A stretch of 64,000 nt of DNA. Source: Medicago truncatula. Lineage: Eukaryota; Streptophyta; Magnoliopsida; Fabales; Fabaceae. The stretch spans positions 42,714,755 through 42,778,754 of the forward strand of contig NC_053048.1 of NCBI RefSeq assembly GCF_003473485.1, in the 5' to 3' direction. The first letter of the stretch is position 1. Every line of letters begins with the position of its first letter. The translations under genes were made by a program, and so were the position numbers. A model generated the notes under the pieces. The model was given only the letters and a program-made list of their open reading frames with translations, searched no databases and was not told the origin of the DNA. Shown piece by piece: positions 49,842 through 62,110 of the stretch.

Positions 49842-52613
49842 ATGGTGGGAAATATTTTGGGAAATGGATCATCTCAGAATCATAATAATGGATTAGAGGA
49901 GAAACTTGATGAGTTTAGGAGACTAATTAGTAAAACTAATGGTGATCCATTAAGAATTGTGTGTATTGGAGCAGGTGCTTGGGGAAGTGTTTTTGCAGCA
50001 CTTTTACAAGACAGTTATGGTCAATTTAGAGACAAAGTACAAATCAGAATATGGAGAAGAGCAGGAAGAGCAATAGATAGATCAACAGCTGAACATCTCT
50101 TCGATGTGATCAATTCAAGAGAAGATGTTTTAAGAAGGTTGATAAGACGTTGTGCTTATCTAAAATATGTTGAAGCAAGACTTGGTGATAGGACACTTTA
50201 TGCTGATGAGATTCTTAAAGATGGTTTTTGTTTGAATATGATTGATACTCCTGTTTGTCCTTTGAAAGTTGTTACTAATTTGCAAGAAGCTGTTTGGGAT
50301 GCTGATATTGTTGTTAATGGTTTGCCTTCAACCGAAACTCGTGAGATTTTCGAAGAGATTAGTAAGTATTGGAAGGAGAGAATTAGTGTTCCTGTTATAA
50401 TCTCTTTGTCTAAGGGTATTGAAGCTGCATTGGAGCCAGTTCCTCATATTGTAACTCCCACAAAAATGATTCATCAAGCAAGTAAGAATTTCTTTTCCAT
50501 TTCTTTTTACAGGTATTCTTTTCAAGGATTGAACAAGTAGATTTGAATGTTTGAAAATGGTGGTTAGTTACATCCAAATTAGTGGTTAATGAATTAACGT
50601 CGGCGGTTAATGATTTTGACACCTATTATATTCATTAATCATCGATTGAACACGTTTAACCATCTATTTGAGTTGTGTTAACCACTTAAAAGTTGTTCCG
50701 AAAGTTGTCTAAATTTGAATGCTATACCACTTACCAAAAATCTTGGAGTTCTTGAATCAACGTAACGAATTCAATTTACAAAAACCTATTGTGTTCATTT
50801 TCATACTGAAGCACATTACAAATCAGTTGTTGAATTGTGATAGTTCTCTGGCAAAAACATAATATTTATTATGTAGTATGTGTTTGATTCCAAGAAATGA
50901 AATTTTTTGTGCTTAGTAGTCCTTATATTTCAATGCAAAAATTTAGTCCTTTCATCCCTCATTCTTCACTCTTTGCAATGCAAAATCGACAGCTGGCGTG
51001 CCTATGGAGAACATACTTTATCTTGGTGGTCCAAATATTGCTTCAGAAATCTACAACAAGGAATATGCCAATGCTAGAATTTGTGGGGCTGAGAAATGGA
51101 GGAAACCTTTAGCAAAGTTTCTTAGACAACCACATTTCATTGTATGGGACAATAGTGACCTTGTCACACATGAGGTCATGGGTGGATTGAAAAATGTCTA
51201 CGCAATTGGAGCTGGTAAGCTTCATTTTTTATTTTGCTATCGCTTTATGTCTGATACAGTCAAACTTGAACAAATCTATGTCTTTCATGTTTTGGTATGT
51301 GTAACGTTTTCGATTCCACATGTTTATTCACTCCCCTTAGAAAATTTTAGAGCAGTAAACCATTTCTAAAGTAAAAGAAACGTAAATAGAGAACACAATA
51401 TTTGATCACAAAGTTCAGCCGATTATGCTTGTCTCCGGCTACAGTGTGGCTGCAGTACCTTTCTATTATTCAAACTTAGGATTTACATAACTTATGTTTA
51501 TATACTCGCGCTGCTTGAGCGATTTTTCCACTTATCGTTAAACTGTCTCCGTTGAGGTTAGAACTCTGTCCCTTGAGACTAGTAGGCTAAACTCTTAGCA
51601 CTAAGATGACACCTCACAGAAAGATATTTAGATATGATTGATGATGCATAAATTGTAATGCCATTTCCATGTTTTAACATTTACTTTCTGATTTACAATG
51701 TATATAACCTGCTTTTCTTTGTAATGATATAATCAGGAATGGTAGCATCCCTTACCAATGAGAGTGCTACTAGCAAATCTGTATACTTTGCACATTGTAC
51801 TTCAGAGATGATATTCATCACTCACCTGCTAACTGAAGAGCCTGAGAAACTTGCTGGACCATTACTAGCTGATACTTATGTGACATTGTTAAAAGGTCGT
51901 AACGCGTGGTACGGTCAAATGTTAGCTAAAGGTGAACTAAGCCCTGACATGGGTGACAGCATTAGTGGCAAAGGAATGATTCAGGTATAAAAACTAATAA
52001 TATTAACATTGACCGTTTCAAAAAACAAAAAAAATTTAACAAACTTATATGTAATTTTCTTGAGGGTTTCAGTTGCATCTTCAAAATGAAAAATTTGTAT
52101 AATTGTAATCTATATTCATTGATCTCTAAACAAAAATGATATCACCTGTCAATTATCTTTACTAGGGAGTTTCTGCAGTAGAAGCATTCTTTGAGCTTTT
52201 GAGCCAATCAAGCTTAAATGTATTGCATCCTGAAGAAAAAAAGCATGTTGCTCCTGTTGAACTTTGCCCTATCTTGAAGACACTCTACAAAATATTGATA
52301 TCAAGGTAATCATTCTCCTAACAATAATTACCAAAATTGAGCAATAAAAGAATAATTAACAAAAACCTTAAACTTGTTATCTTTTGAGCACTTCAAACTC
52401 CAAATAATAATACATTTGGTAATCTCTATGCATTTTGCAAATATACTAAATAAGTTTCCTATGCTTCTGGTTTATGTTTGATTTCTTAGAGAACAATCAA
52501 CACATGCAATTCTAAAAGCTTTGAGGGATGAAAATCTGAATGATCCACGAGAACGCATTGCAATTGCACAAAGTCATGCTTTCTACAGGCCTTCACTTCT
52601 TGGACAACAGTGA
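49842..52613 (+). CDS. GPDHC1: NAD-dependent glycerol-3-phosphate dehydrogenase, cytosolic, 5 exons, 457 aa
   Basis: Exons: 49842-50481, 50993-51214, 51737-51984, 52166-52305, 52490-52613; all GT-AG, phases join. It interconverts dihydroxyacetone phosphate and glycerol-3-phosphate with NAD(H), linking glycolysis to glycerolipid supply and to redox shuttling. The Rossmann NAD motif GAGAWGSV lies at 43-50. The substrate-binding part includes [15 protein letters not shown], the conserved Lys at 280 in [13 protein letters not shown], and NESATSK. The ordered plant-type insert [20 protein letters not shown] places it with Arabidopsis GPDHC1 (At2g41540) rather than the plastid form; no transit peptide is visible. 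The start is the first ATG in the frame, 18 residues before the conserved [11 protein letters not shown] partial copy of its last exon lies at 60195-60400. Confidence 0.95.
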
Positions 52614-53866
52614 TTGTTTTCACTTGGCAAGAACAAGTGTGGATGGAACCATATATAGGAAACAATAGTCAAAGGGACATATAATAATATATGTATTATT
52701 TTTTGAGTTTTTTGTTTTACATTATTGTTTGTATATATATGTCAAAATACAAGACTCTTAAGCATTTAGATTGATGATTTTCCAAAAACACTACATTGTG
52801 GCCAAAATTGGAGTAACACTTCTTTTGAATTTATGTTCAATTTTCATTAAAAATAATGTGGAACCCTTTTACTTTCTGAGAACATATTTAGTATTCATTT
52901 TTTAAAAAGTGTGTGAACATAGTGTAATAAATACTTGGAAGAGTAATTGTTTGGAGTTCCATCTTCGTATTCTTCGATTCTCAACATTTAAAATGTGTGA
53001 ATTTAGTTGATATATTTTCAATATATTTTTTTAAGGAATACTTCCTATAATCTTAAATATAAACAAAAAGTCAAATACGTTTGATTTAAATTTGGACCAA
53101 ATATATTTGATTTTTTCTTATATTAAACTCCGAAGGGAGTACAACTTAACAAACAAAAATATTTGGAGATTACACCCACTTCGCTAACTTACACACATTT
53201 TTATCATTCCAAATTTTGTTTATAGATTATTTTTTACTTTAAAATCTTTGAATTAGATTATTTTTTACCTTAAAATCAATACAAACTACTCCACTAATGC
53301 CTCAAATACTAAAGCTATGTTTGGTAGAAATAACGGATAACAGACAAGTTAGCTGATAGTTTATAAGTGATAACTTATGATTGATGACTAGTAGCTGATA
53401 AACTAGTTGAAGTGATTCGTAAAATCAGTGGTTCAACTAACCGATAATATTTTAAAAAAAAATTATTGTACGTATTAATTAATATTTAAGTATTTTTTGT
53501 CAATTCTTTTTTTAAGATTTACTACAAGTATTTAGACTTTGGCAACTTAAATTTATTAATATAATCTATATAGTTAGATGAACTTATAATACATAAGCTA
53601 GAAATTAAAAAAGCGTTATACCAAACAGACCCATAGAAAGGACGCGCGTATTTTTTGATCTCATGTTCGCTCCAACATTTCTCACTCACTCGGCACTCCC
53701 TCAAACGTTTCTCATCTTCTCAACATTTCTAAACATTCTCTGCTTCAAAATTCTCGAATGAAACGCATCTAGGGTTTCTTCTGTTCCATTCATTCATAGG
53801 GTTTCAAGATCAAGCTTCTGTAATTCTCATTCTTGTTCTGTGATTAGATAGAGAGATAGAGAGAAG
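52614..53866. other. Intergenic region between GPDHC1 and the BRCT gene
   Basis: Contains the GPDHC1 3' untranslated region and, at 53037-53142, a short decayed Stowaway-like element (TACTTCCTATAATCTTAAAT to CTCCGAAGGGAGTA). A GA-rich leader (AGATAGAGAGATAGAGAGA) directly precedes the next start codon. Confidence 0.55.
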
Positions 53867-56800
53867 ATGAAGACGTCGAAGTTATTCGACGGGTTTAACG
53901 TTTTCATATCGCGACACTTATTTCCACCTCATGAATTTGACACTGTTCTCAAGGCTGTTGAAGAGAACGGCGGTCAAGTTCACATCGGTTTTGATCTTTC
54001 CCGCAACGGTGAAAATGATTACCACATCATTTCTTGCCGTCAACATGTACGTCATTTCTTCGTTTCTTTTACAACGATTATCACTTCAATTCCACTATCT
54101 GATTTTTTGCATTTTTTGATGTTTTGTTATTTGATTTTCAGTATAAATTTCAAGATTTAAAATCCAAAGGCTGCAAGATGATCGGTATGTATTTGTTAAT
54201 TAAGGATTTTTTTTTTTGTTATTATTGCTATCAAAATCTGATTGATGTTCTATTTTTGATGCATAATTTTGAAACAACAACCTGTTAAGTATACACCGAA
54301 CACTTGTCAAACATGCCGACACCACTAATAATTTGAGAAAATAGAACCAATTTAGTGTGACTACATGTTAATAATTAGAGAAAATGAAATAGTTAAATAT
54401 AAGACATGTGTCAGTGTAGTGTTGTTTCGGGGTCATCGGGGTCAGACATTTACATGTCTCGGACACCATACATGCTTTGAGCAATAGAATGTCCGTGCTA
54501 CTGAGATCGGTGTGATGGACATGTCTTCCATATGAAGTTTTGTTGTTATGTAGGAAACAACTGGTAAAGATCCTACACACTTTTGCATGATCCAGGAAGA
54601 AAATTGGAGAAAAAAGAGATGTCAAATTGGTGGGAAGAATTTTCTCATGATAGATTTCTTTATTTTAGTTTAGACTGAACAATTAGAGCGTTCAACTTTC
54701 ATTTTTGCAATTTGATAAGGTTAAGCATTCAGTGATGATCTATATATTCTCAAACACAGCCACACTCTATGTATATAGCCACACTCTACGTGTATATACA
54801 CGTGCACTTATGGTTGATTTTCATAGTGAAAGTTGAGGTAGTTGTTGTTCCTCAGTTTTGTTTCTTTTATCATTGAGTAGGTTATAGATGTGTTCTTCAA
54901 TGTGCTAAAGAAGGAAGACCTCTGCCTAGACAAGCAGCCTTCACTTGCTGCTTAACTATGGAGGCTGTCAAAATACTCGCCTATGGCTTTGATGCAGATC
55001 AGATGGTACTGTGTGGTTTTTTGTCCATGTTTGCAACTTGCTTTTTGAAGGGTTTTGGAGGGCTAAGTTGGTTTTTGAAATGTATTTTTTATTTTTTTTA
55101 AAAGAACAACATGATAGCATATTCTCATATATTAAAATATAGACTTGGCACTCTAAAACTTTCCCCTCCAAAACCCTCTAAATTGAAAGTATTACTGTAT
55201 GTGACCTGCAGGTTAAGATAGATGAATTAATGATTGAAATGGGGGGAGCTCTACACACTACACCGTCATCAGATTTAAACTCTGTCATTGTGAAAAATGT
55301 TTGGGCTCCAGAGTACAAGGTCTGGTACATGATGTTTTTGTTCTATGTTTTTATATTATTCTTAGCTAGGATATACACTTTTTTATTGTTCAGGCTAGTT
55401 GGTATTTCCTTTCGTCCTTCCCTCTGTTTTATTCATATTCCTAGTTAGGTTATATGTTATATTCTCTGTTGCACATTATTATCCTATCCCTTAACGTATC
55501 ACATAAAAACACTTAGGGAATTATAAGCAGTCATGCATGTTAAAATCAATCTAAAAAGCATCTAGTTCAAGGGAGGAAGATTCTGGTTATGGTTGGCGTT
55601 AATTAGCTCTACTTTTGGCTAGTAGTTTAGGTGGTAGTATAAATATTTTAGGCTGATTACAATGTTTGTATTTAGAACTGTTTTTAGTATGTTACATGCT
55701 TTACTCTCTCCGCAATTACGTTAAAGATGATGTTTTCACTGTTCGATTTATCTTGAACTAAAGATGGATTTCATTTCTAATTTGAAGCTTATGTTAGTTC
55801 ACTGGCTGTATTATTTTATGGTATTGTAAAATTAGTAAAGGATCAGAGTGAAAATCTTTATCTACTTGAATACGTATAATGTAAGTGTCAATCATTGTAC
55901 ATCTCGGTGTTATACATAACCGAAAAAGAAGCAATATAATATTTGCAGTACAATCTCTAAAAAAAAAAAAACATTGTTGGCTACAACAAACGTTTTTCAT
56001 TGGCCTTCACTTTTTTGTTTTTTGTTTTTTTTCTTGTTGGTTTTCATCTCTAATTGTTGGAGATTTGTGGTGGCTAATATGACTCTATGGAGCTCATATG
56101 TTTTGTTTCTTGGTCTTTCTCATTTAGTTTCGGGTTTGGATACATCTTAATCCTGCATCTAGATGACCACTAATAAGTTCATCTTCGTATTGCAAATATT
56201 AAAGTTGTTTGTTTTGCTTGCATGATAGTTTAGTAAACCAATTCCACACTTATCCAATCTCTGAGGAGATTTTAATTGTTATATTTATTTTTATGATAAT
56301 CTAATATACACCATGTGATGTCTGGCAGTGGGCTTTGAATGTCCTGAAGAAACCAATAGTTAGTTATGAATGGTTAAAGCAATGCTCAGATGAGCATCAA
56401 GTTGTTCCTCAAGAGTCATATATGTTTCTTCCTTTCTCTGGGTTAAAGATCTGTGTGACTGGAATCCAAGCAGGTTGTAAATTACATGTCTATTAGTATT
56501 GGTCATAATAGAATGCTTCTCTGTTAGATGCTAATTTGCTGAATTTTTTTAGATAAGCGCAAAGAGATGGAAAAGCTTATTCTACAAAATGGTGGAAAAT
56601 ACTCTGCAGAACTGACAAAGAAGTGCACACATTTGATTTCTAATATATCCTTTTGATAATTCTATCAGTACATTAACTTCTTGCTAGAGTCCCATGTCTG
56701 CATTAGTATTTTCCTTATCTGGCACAAATGATAATATCTGCTTCTTGAGACTGTAAGCTTACCCTTGTTCGCACTTATTAATAATCACCTGACTAAATAT

Positions 56801-59721
56801 TATTGACTATTAGTCTATTAACTCTTAGAGCACATCGTCATCCATACCTCACCTGACTAAATATTGAGTTTAAATAGTTAGGAACTGAAATTCATTTTTA
56901 CAAGAATTCAGGATTACCTGCTTTGATGTATTGATACATGACAGTATTCAACTATTTGTTATGTTTATTCTTATCTGTTAGAATGAATGACATCTATTTA
57001 TATGTATTTCCAGCAGTCTGAAACGAATTTTCTGATTTATTTTTTTCCACACTATCTGTTAAAATTGAAGTTCAAATTATGTTTTATAGTATCTGTAGAT
57101 TTTGTATTAGTGAACGTTGAGTTTAATCTGTAGATTCTGTATTAGTGAACGTCGAGTTTAAACTGGTAATAATAACTAGGATTCATTTAGGCAAGAATTC
57201 GGGATTACACGCTTTGATGCATTGATACTTGGTGGTATTCAAGTATTTGTTGTTTATTCTTAATCTGTTAGTATGAATTGCATCTATTTATATATGTTTT
57301 CTACCAGTCTGAAGTGAAGTTTCTGATGGCTTAAATCTTTTTTCTACATTAGCTGGCAAATTAAAGTTGAAATTTTGTTTAACAGGATCTGTATTAGTGA
57401 ACCTTTTGTGCAGACAGGTTTTTATATATTTGTTTTGTAAGGTGTTATTTTGAATTTTGCTTGTCTCAGTGTGCTGTCTTCTACTGCACTGCCTTGCATT
57501 AGTATCCCTTCTGTACTTACAATCAGTGAAAAAGTATGAATGTTTTGTTCTTATTTTCTGTGCGTCTGATCCTCTCTGACTGAATAATTAAGTATTTCAA
57601 TTCAAAGATTTGTTATTGAGGTTTGAACGTGGTAAATATTTGTGTTCTTGACTGTTCTTACGCTCCTGAAGGTGATAAGCATAAGATGGCAAAACTTTGG
57701 GGACATATTAATATTGTGACAATGAAATGGTTTGATGAATCTATTGCTCAAAGAGGTAACTCTCATGCTTTAATGCTGTATGTTGTGGTACCTTTTGGGT
57801 TTTGAACTACACAATATGACTTCATTTTTTAGAGTTTGTTTCCGTTATTCTTTCATTTCCTTACACTTATTTTCTTGATAAATTTTCACTGTTACCATAC
57901 ATATGCTTGGCTGACTGGTTGGTTTTTATTTTTCGTATTTTTATATGGATAGCATGTCTGAATGAGGAGTCCTACCCTGTTCAGAGTGGATCTTTATTGT
58001 CACGTAAGGTGACTAGGAACTCAACAGCGGAGCATAGTCAGGAAAAGGATATTGGGAAAATGCAATCTGGTTCATCCTCAAGAGCCGCAGATTCAAATAT
58101 ACTAGTTCATTGCGCCAAGTCTTTAAATGTAGATCCTGCCGCTACACAGTCAAAACATATGTTGTCTGTTTCTAATGTTCCATTATTTGTTAAAGAGGCA
58201 GATGCTGAAGCACCTCCATTACAGACCAGCAATGAATTGAACTTTAATCGAGCTGTGGCCAATGTTTCTGAATCTGATGACGATGACCGGTATTTAGCAG
58301 ATTGCAGAATATCACTTGTTGGTTTTGAAGCTTCTGAAATGGAGAAGCTAAGTAATATGGTGCGTAAAGGTGGAGGCTCCCAATGCTTGTATTTAAATGA
58401 TAAGTTGACACACATAGTAATCGGGAATCCAACAGAAGTGTAAGTCTATTCTGATATTAAGAATAAATTTAATGGATACTTATAATATCTCTAAATTTTG
58501 TAGTTTCTCTGAATTTATTTGTTAGTTTTCTAGCTGTATCAATGTAGACGATTTCTGGATGTTAGTTTCAGAAATGTGGCTTTCCTATGAATTTAATTTG
58601 GCAAACCATATTCTTTTTCCTATATTTATGATTTATCTTCTCCTGCATTTGTGTTTTTACAGGGAAAGGGAGGATGTAGTGAGAACTGTTGCTCTAGGTG
58701 TCAATTACGCTGTTAAAACCTCTTGGCTTGAGGATTGTGATCGCGAAAAAAAACAAGTCCATGTTCTACAACGGTACAGTGCATATGATATTCTTTTTCC
58801 AAAAGGTGTGTTATCATGTTTAGTCATAAATCTTTGTGTTATGTGTCTACTTTTTGGTTATCTATTAGGTTTTTCTTAAATAGTTTTTGAATATGCTTCT
58901 TTGAAGTTCATAGTTTAATTGTTTTCTAAGTTCTTAAATTTAGGTAACCTAGTCTTCTTTAGGAGTTTGGAGGGATGAGATTAAAGAAAAAAATAGAAAA
59001 AACTTTCAAATTTTTTGAGTGGTTTAGTAGAGAATGACAAATTAATAGCCCTTATGATTTCTGCCACTTCGTCGACTTTATTAAGTGTTTGAATGGTTCA
59101 GGTCAGAAAAAGTTGGTGGAGGCATCCGATAGGATAAAAAAGAAGAATCTAGAAGAGAAGGAATTGACAATAGCTCATGTTGACTTAGCAGAAGTGTTGG
59201 TTGACTATGCTGCTTCCGAGATTGCGGAATTAAAGAGACGACAAAAGGAGATGGAGATGGAATATGTAAGAATCGACGATTACTTGAGGGCAAAGTTAGG
59301 TCCTCTTTATGGATACCAAAAGCCTAAAAATGAGTTGAAGATTGAGGCTTATAAACTTTACGAGGAGGATTGTAAGTCTAAGGGAATAGTTGCCATCTCT
59401 AAGCATCATGAGATGGGATTTAAGAAAGCAATGGAGGCGTTTGGTGACATTGCGAAAGAGAGCTGTCGTCGTAACTTTGTTACGTACTTGAATGATCCGG
59501 TTAGAAAGGAAAACATTGAAAACCACTTCAAGGGGATGATTTTGAGGTTTCCTGGTGATGAGATTGATCCCAATGGTGCAAAATTTGTTTATAAGTTTGT
59601 GTGTGAAGTGTCTGATTCTGATAAGCCTCCATATTCAAAGAGGGCACGAAGTGGTATTGATCAGCCCGAAGAACAGGAGGTGCACAACGGGACTGCTAAG
59701 AAAATGAAATATGAACCGTGA
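53867..59721 (+). CDS. BRCT-repeat protein of the MEI1/TopBP1 family with an unusual C-terminus, 10 exons, 678 aa
   Basis: Exons: 53867-54046, 54142-54184, 54881-55005, 55212-55319, 56329-56473, 56553-56644, 57662-57755, 57953-58439, 58663-58805, 59102-59721; phases join. BRCT modules bind phosphorylated partners at damaged or replicating DNA. Four can be made out: about 4-95, 98-185 (SYEWLKQC), 186-275 (TMKWFDESI) and 365-465 (KTSWLEDC), with a Ser-rich linker at 275-360. The order and opening (KLFDGFNVFISRHL) match Arabidopsis MEI1 (At1g77320), needed in meiosis. That protein is about 970 residues with a fifth BRCT; this one stops at 678. Its last exon encodes residues 473-678: a charged helix-rich stretch (EIAELKRRQKEMEMEY) and sequence I do not recognise, ending in basic PPYSKRARSG and KKMKYEP. 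Intron 6 is AT-AC. AATAAA lies at 59724-59729. Confidence 0.85.
54285..54505. mobile_element. Diverged MITE in intron 2 of the BRCT gene
   Basis: CCGAACACTTGTCAAACATG, CCGACACCACTAATAATTTG and, at the far end, CGGACACCATACATGCTTTG and AATGTCCGTGCTAC resemble the element at 34808-34976 but are heavily decayed. Confidence 0.45.
56645..57661 (+). other. U12-type AT-AC intron 6 of the BRCT gene
   Basis: The intron starts ATATCCTTTT, the U12 AT-AC donor consensus, and ends TTAC. A U12 branch-point-like TTCTTGAC lies at 57645-57652, putting the branch A 10 bases before the 3' end. Joining 56644 to 57662 gives THLISN-APEGDKHKMA in phase, as expected for the third BRCT. No GT-AG pair there restores the frame. 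Confidence 0.92.
56885..57410. repeat. Tandem duplication inside the U12-type intron
   Basis: Two diverged copies of about 230 bp (near 56885-57110 and 57180-57405) share CAAGAATTC.GGATTAC, TTGATGCATTGATACTTG-like sequence and GCATCTATTTATAT. Between them the 36-base unit with TCTGTATTAGTGAACGT.GAG is itself repeated. Confidence 0.8.
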
Positions 59722-59736
59722 GCAATAAAATGAAAT

Positions 59737-59930
59737 ATTTTGTGATCAAGAATTATTATCGTTAATTTTTTTTAATTTATGATTAATTTGTAGTTGATAA
59801 ATCACAAGGGATTTTGTGATTAAGAGAAATATTATCGTTAATTTTTTTAATTTATGATTGACTAATTTGTAGTTGATAAATCACAAGGGATTTTGTGATT
59901 ATGAAAATATTATCGTTGATTTTTTTTTAG
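59737..59930. repeat. ~80-bp tandem repeat after the BRCT gene
   Basis: About two and a half copies of a unit containing GTTGATAAATCACAAGGGAT, TTTTGTGATT and ATTATCGTTAATTTTTTT. Each unit includes an imperfect palindrome AATCACAAGGGATTTTGTGA. It lies in the likely 3' untranslated region. Confidence 0.85.
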
Positions 59931-60194
59931 TTGCAATTTTAACTCTTTTAGTTTAACTCGTTCTAATATTGAATATGTTTATTTGAAGTATCTTTTTTCG
60001 ACACCTTTTCATGTCTAGAATTGAACCGACATAGAGTGATACAATTAGGTACACACTTTTTTTTTGTTTGAAAAGTACACCTATTAACTTTTAATGACGA
60101 TATGAAAATATATATATTTTGAATTAAAAATGTTAAAAAAATAATATTTGATAATTGTCGGGATGATATGTTTGAGACCCTCCCATTGGAGATG

Positions 60195-60400
60195 GTCTTA
60201 GGGAACAGTCAACACATGCTATTCTAAAAGCTCCGAGAGATGAAAATCTGAATGATCCACAAGAGTGAGTCAAAGGGAAATATAATCATATATGTGTGTA
60301 TTATTTTCAGATGAGTTTTTTGTATGTATATTTTAAAATATAAGCGCATTGTGGCCATTTAGACCGATGATTTTCCAAAAACACTTGATTGTGGCCAAAA
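60195..60400 (+). pseudogene. Partial duplicate of the GPDHC1 last exon and 3' flank
   Basis: Matches the parent at 52485-52810: CTTAG plus GGAACAGTCAACACATGCTA, then GATGAAAATCTGAATGATCC, then AGTCAAAGGGAAATATAAT and finally TGATTTTCCAAAAACACTTG. About 115 bases of the parent (roughly 52551-52665, including the stop codon) are missing. It retains the intronic CTTAG before the exon, so it came from genomic DNA and not from a spliced transcript. It cannot encode a protein. Confidence 0.9.
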
Positions 60401-60458
60401 TCATTTTCCTTGGAAGTAAAGACATGTTTATGTGATTTTAAAATATTAAACATGTTTA

Positions 60459-60604
60459 TGTGAGCATAGCTTAATTGACATGGAAAATTTATTGCTATAT
60501 ATAAAGGTTGAGATTCGAACTCCAAACACCACACTTTATTCATTTTAAAAAATGAATTTTAACTACTAAGCTACTTGTATAAAAAAAAAAAAAAAAAAAA
60601 AAAA
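60459..60604 (+). mobile_element. SINE with long poly(A) tail
   Basis: TGAGCATAGCTTAATTGACA is a degenerate A box and GGTTGAGATTCGAACTCC the B box; AACTACTAAGCTACTTGTAT precedes a run of about 24 As (60581-60604). It belongs to the same family as the minus-strand copy at 8592-8729, whose tail end it shares. Confidence 0.75.
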
Positions 60605-60827
60605 GACATATTGAACATGATATGAATAATATATTTAAATCTCTTTAATCTTTATGAAAATATAAGACAGCTATTATATTTATTAAATTAGACCCCAAAC
60701 TATTTTGTTGACACCTAATCATTCTATTGGCCAAGTAATCAAATTTGTTCCACATCATCTAAAATCCAAGTTGTTACCCTTAGAATCGTAGAATGGGTTC
60801 TCCATTCATTTCATTGGTTATTATATA

Positions 60828-61151
60828 CTTCCTCCATCCCATATTATAAGAAAGAAAGAAAAAAATCACACTTATTAAAAAAACTAAAACATAGTAGTTT
60901 GTAACATAATTTTTTGTGTTATCTTTGAAATAACTTTTATAGGAAGATGTAAAAACAATTTTCATTAGTAGTTGATTATAGAGAAAATAAAAAAGAGAGC
61001 AAATTGAATGCACTTTGCATTTTATTTTCCTTTGGAAAAGATAATTTTTTGAAAAAACATAATTAAATATGATGAAAGTTGGTCTTTTTTCTTATAATTT
61101 GGGACAAATAAAATGCGTTTTTTTTTTCCTTATAATTTAGGACGGAGGGAG
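60828..61151. mobile_element. Stowaway-like MITE
   Basis: CTTCCTCCATCCCATATTAT after a TA at the left; CCTTATAATTTAGGACGGAG at the right. A second right-end-like motif (CTTATAATTTGGGAC) lies inside at 61091, suggesting a nested or duplicated end. Confidence 0.7.
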
Positions 61152-61218
61152 TGCTTCTCATTCTTCTAACACCAATCTTCAGTTATTCAAGCTGACTTGC
61201 TTTTCAACTTTCAATATA

Positions 61219-61510
61219 CTACCTCCGTCCCTAATTATAAGACCTTTTTGAAAAAATAATTTGTCCCTTTTTATAAGAGCATTTTGGTATTTCCAAGAAC
61301 ATTAATTATTTCTTTACCAACATACCCTTATTTATTTTGCATTTTTTTCTTCAATCAACAATAAATATTATATTGAAAATATAAATTAACTCTCTCTTAA
61401 GGATAAAATTGTAAAAACAATAGTAATTATATACAAATTTAATACTACAACAAACTTTCTTAATCTCCGCAATTTTAACAAAAGACTCTTATATTTAGGG
61501 ACGGAGGTAG
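61219..61510. mobile_element. Stowaway MITE with TA duplication (292 bp)
   Basis: CTACCTCCGTCCCTAATTAT at the left and ..ATATTTAGGGACGGAGGTAG at the right are inverted copies; TA lies on both sides (61217-61218 and 61511-61512), the Tc1/mariner target duplication. Confidence 0.88.
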
Positions 61511-62110
61511 TACATGATTACCTGCACAGTAACTAAATTGTACAATACATCTTCATTGCATCATTTACAATCATATATGCAAAAAAAAATGTAATCAATT
61601 AAAGTTCAATAACTACCATGTGGTGTGAGTTTTTGGTATTGCTGTGGTTTCGATTTGAAGCTATCGCATGAATTCAGGTGCAGTGTAGCCTTTTTGTTTA
61701 TATCTCCTACGGATATTTTTTTCATCAGTTCATAATCCGTAACAATATTAGAATTGAATAAATATCATATATACTTGCTTATGTAGCTCTTTCTGTACCT
61801 TGGTCTCTTTTATGAGTTCTTCATTTGGCATTTTGGCTTGATGTTTTTTTTTTTACGTGGTGTCTTTATCCTTCTTCATTCCACTGTTTTTTTTTTATGA
61901 GCGTCAAACTTCAATGCATGTTACTTGAGCTTTTGAATCCAATAAGTTTTTGTTACCTCGAGAGATTTTAATATAATAGATTGTATGAATAATGTTAAGA
62001 AAACACTCTTTTAACACTTATCTCAACATACTCTTTTCTATTGATTGAAATTAATATATATCTCACCAAAATATATAGGTCCTATATTAACTTGGTGGTA
62101 TACATATTAA
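61511..62110. other. Spacer between a MITE and a LINE remnant
   Basis: AT-rich sequence with no recognisable gene or repeat. Confidence 0.45.

Noticed and set aside
59089..59721. Separate gene starting just before 59102
   Set aside because: The open frame has no ATG near its start; the reading frame instead continues in phase from the exon ending at 58805 through a normal GT-AG intron.
59737..59930. Short regular repeats that might suggest a CRISPR-like array
   Set aside because: Only about 2.5 head-to-tail copies with no distinct spacers, in a plant 3' region; a simple tandem duplication.
60195..60400. Processed (mRNA-derived) pseudogene of GPDHC1
   Set aside because: It retains intronic bases before the exon and 3' flanking sequence, and lacks a poly(A) tail at its end.
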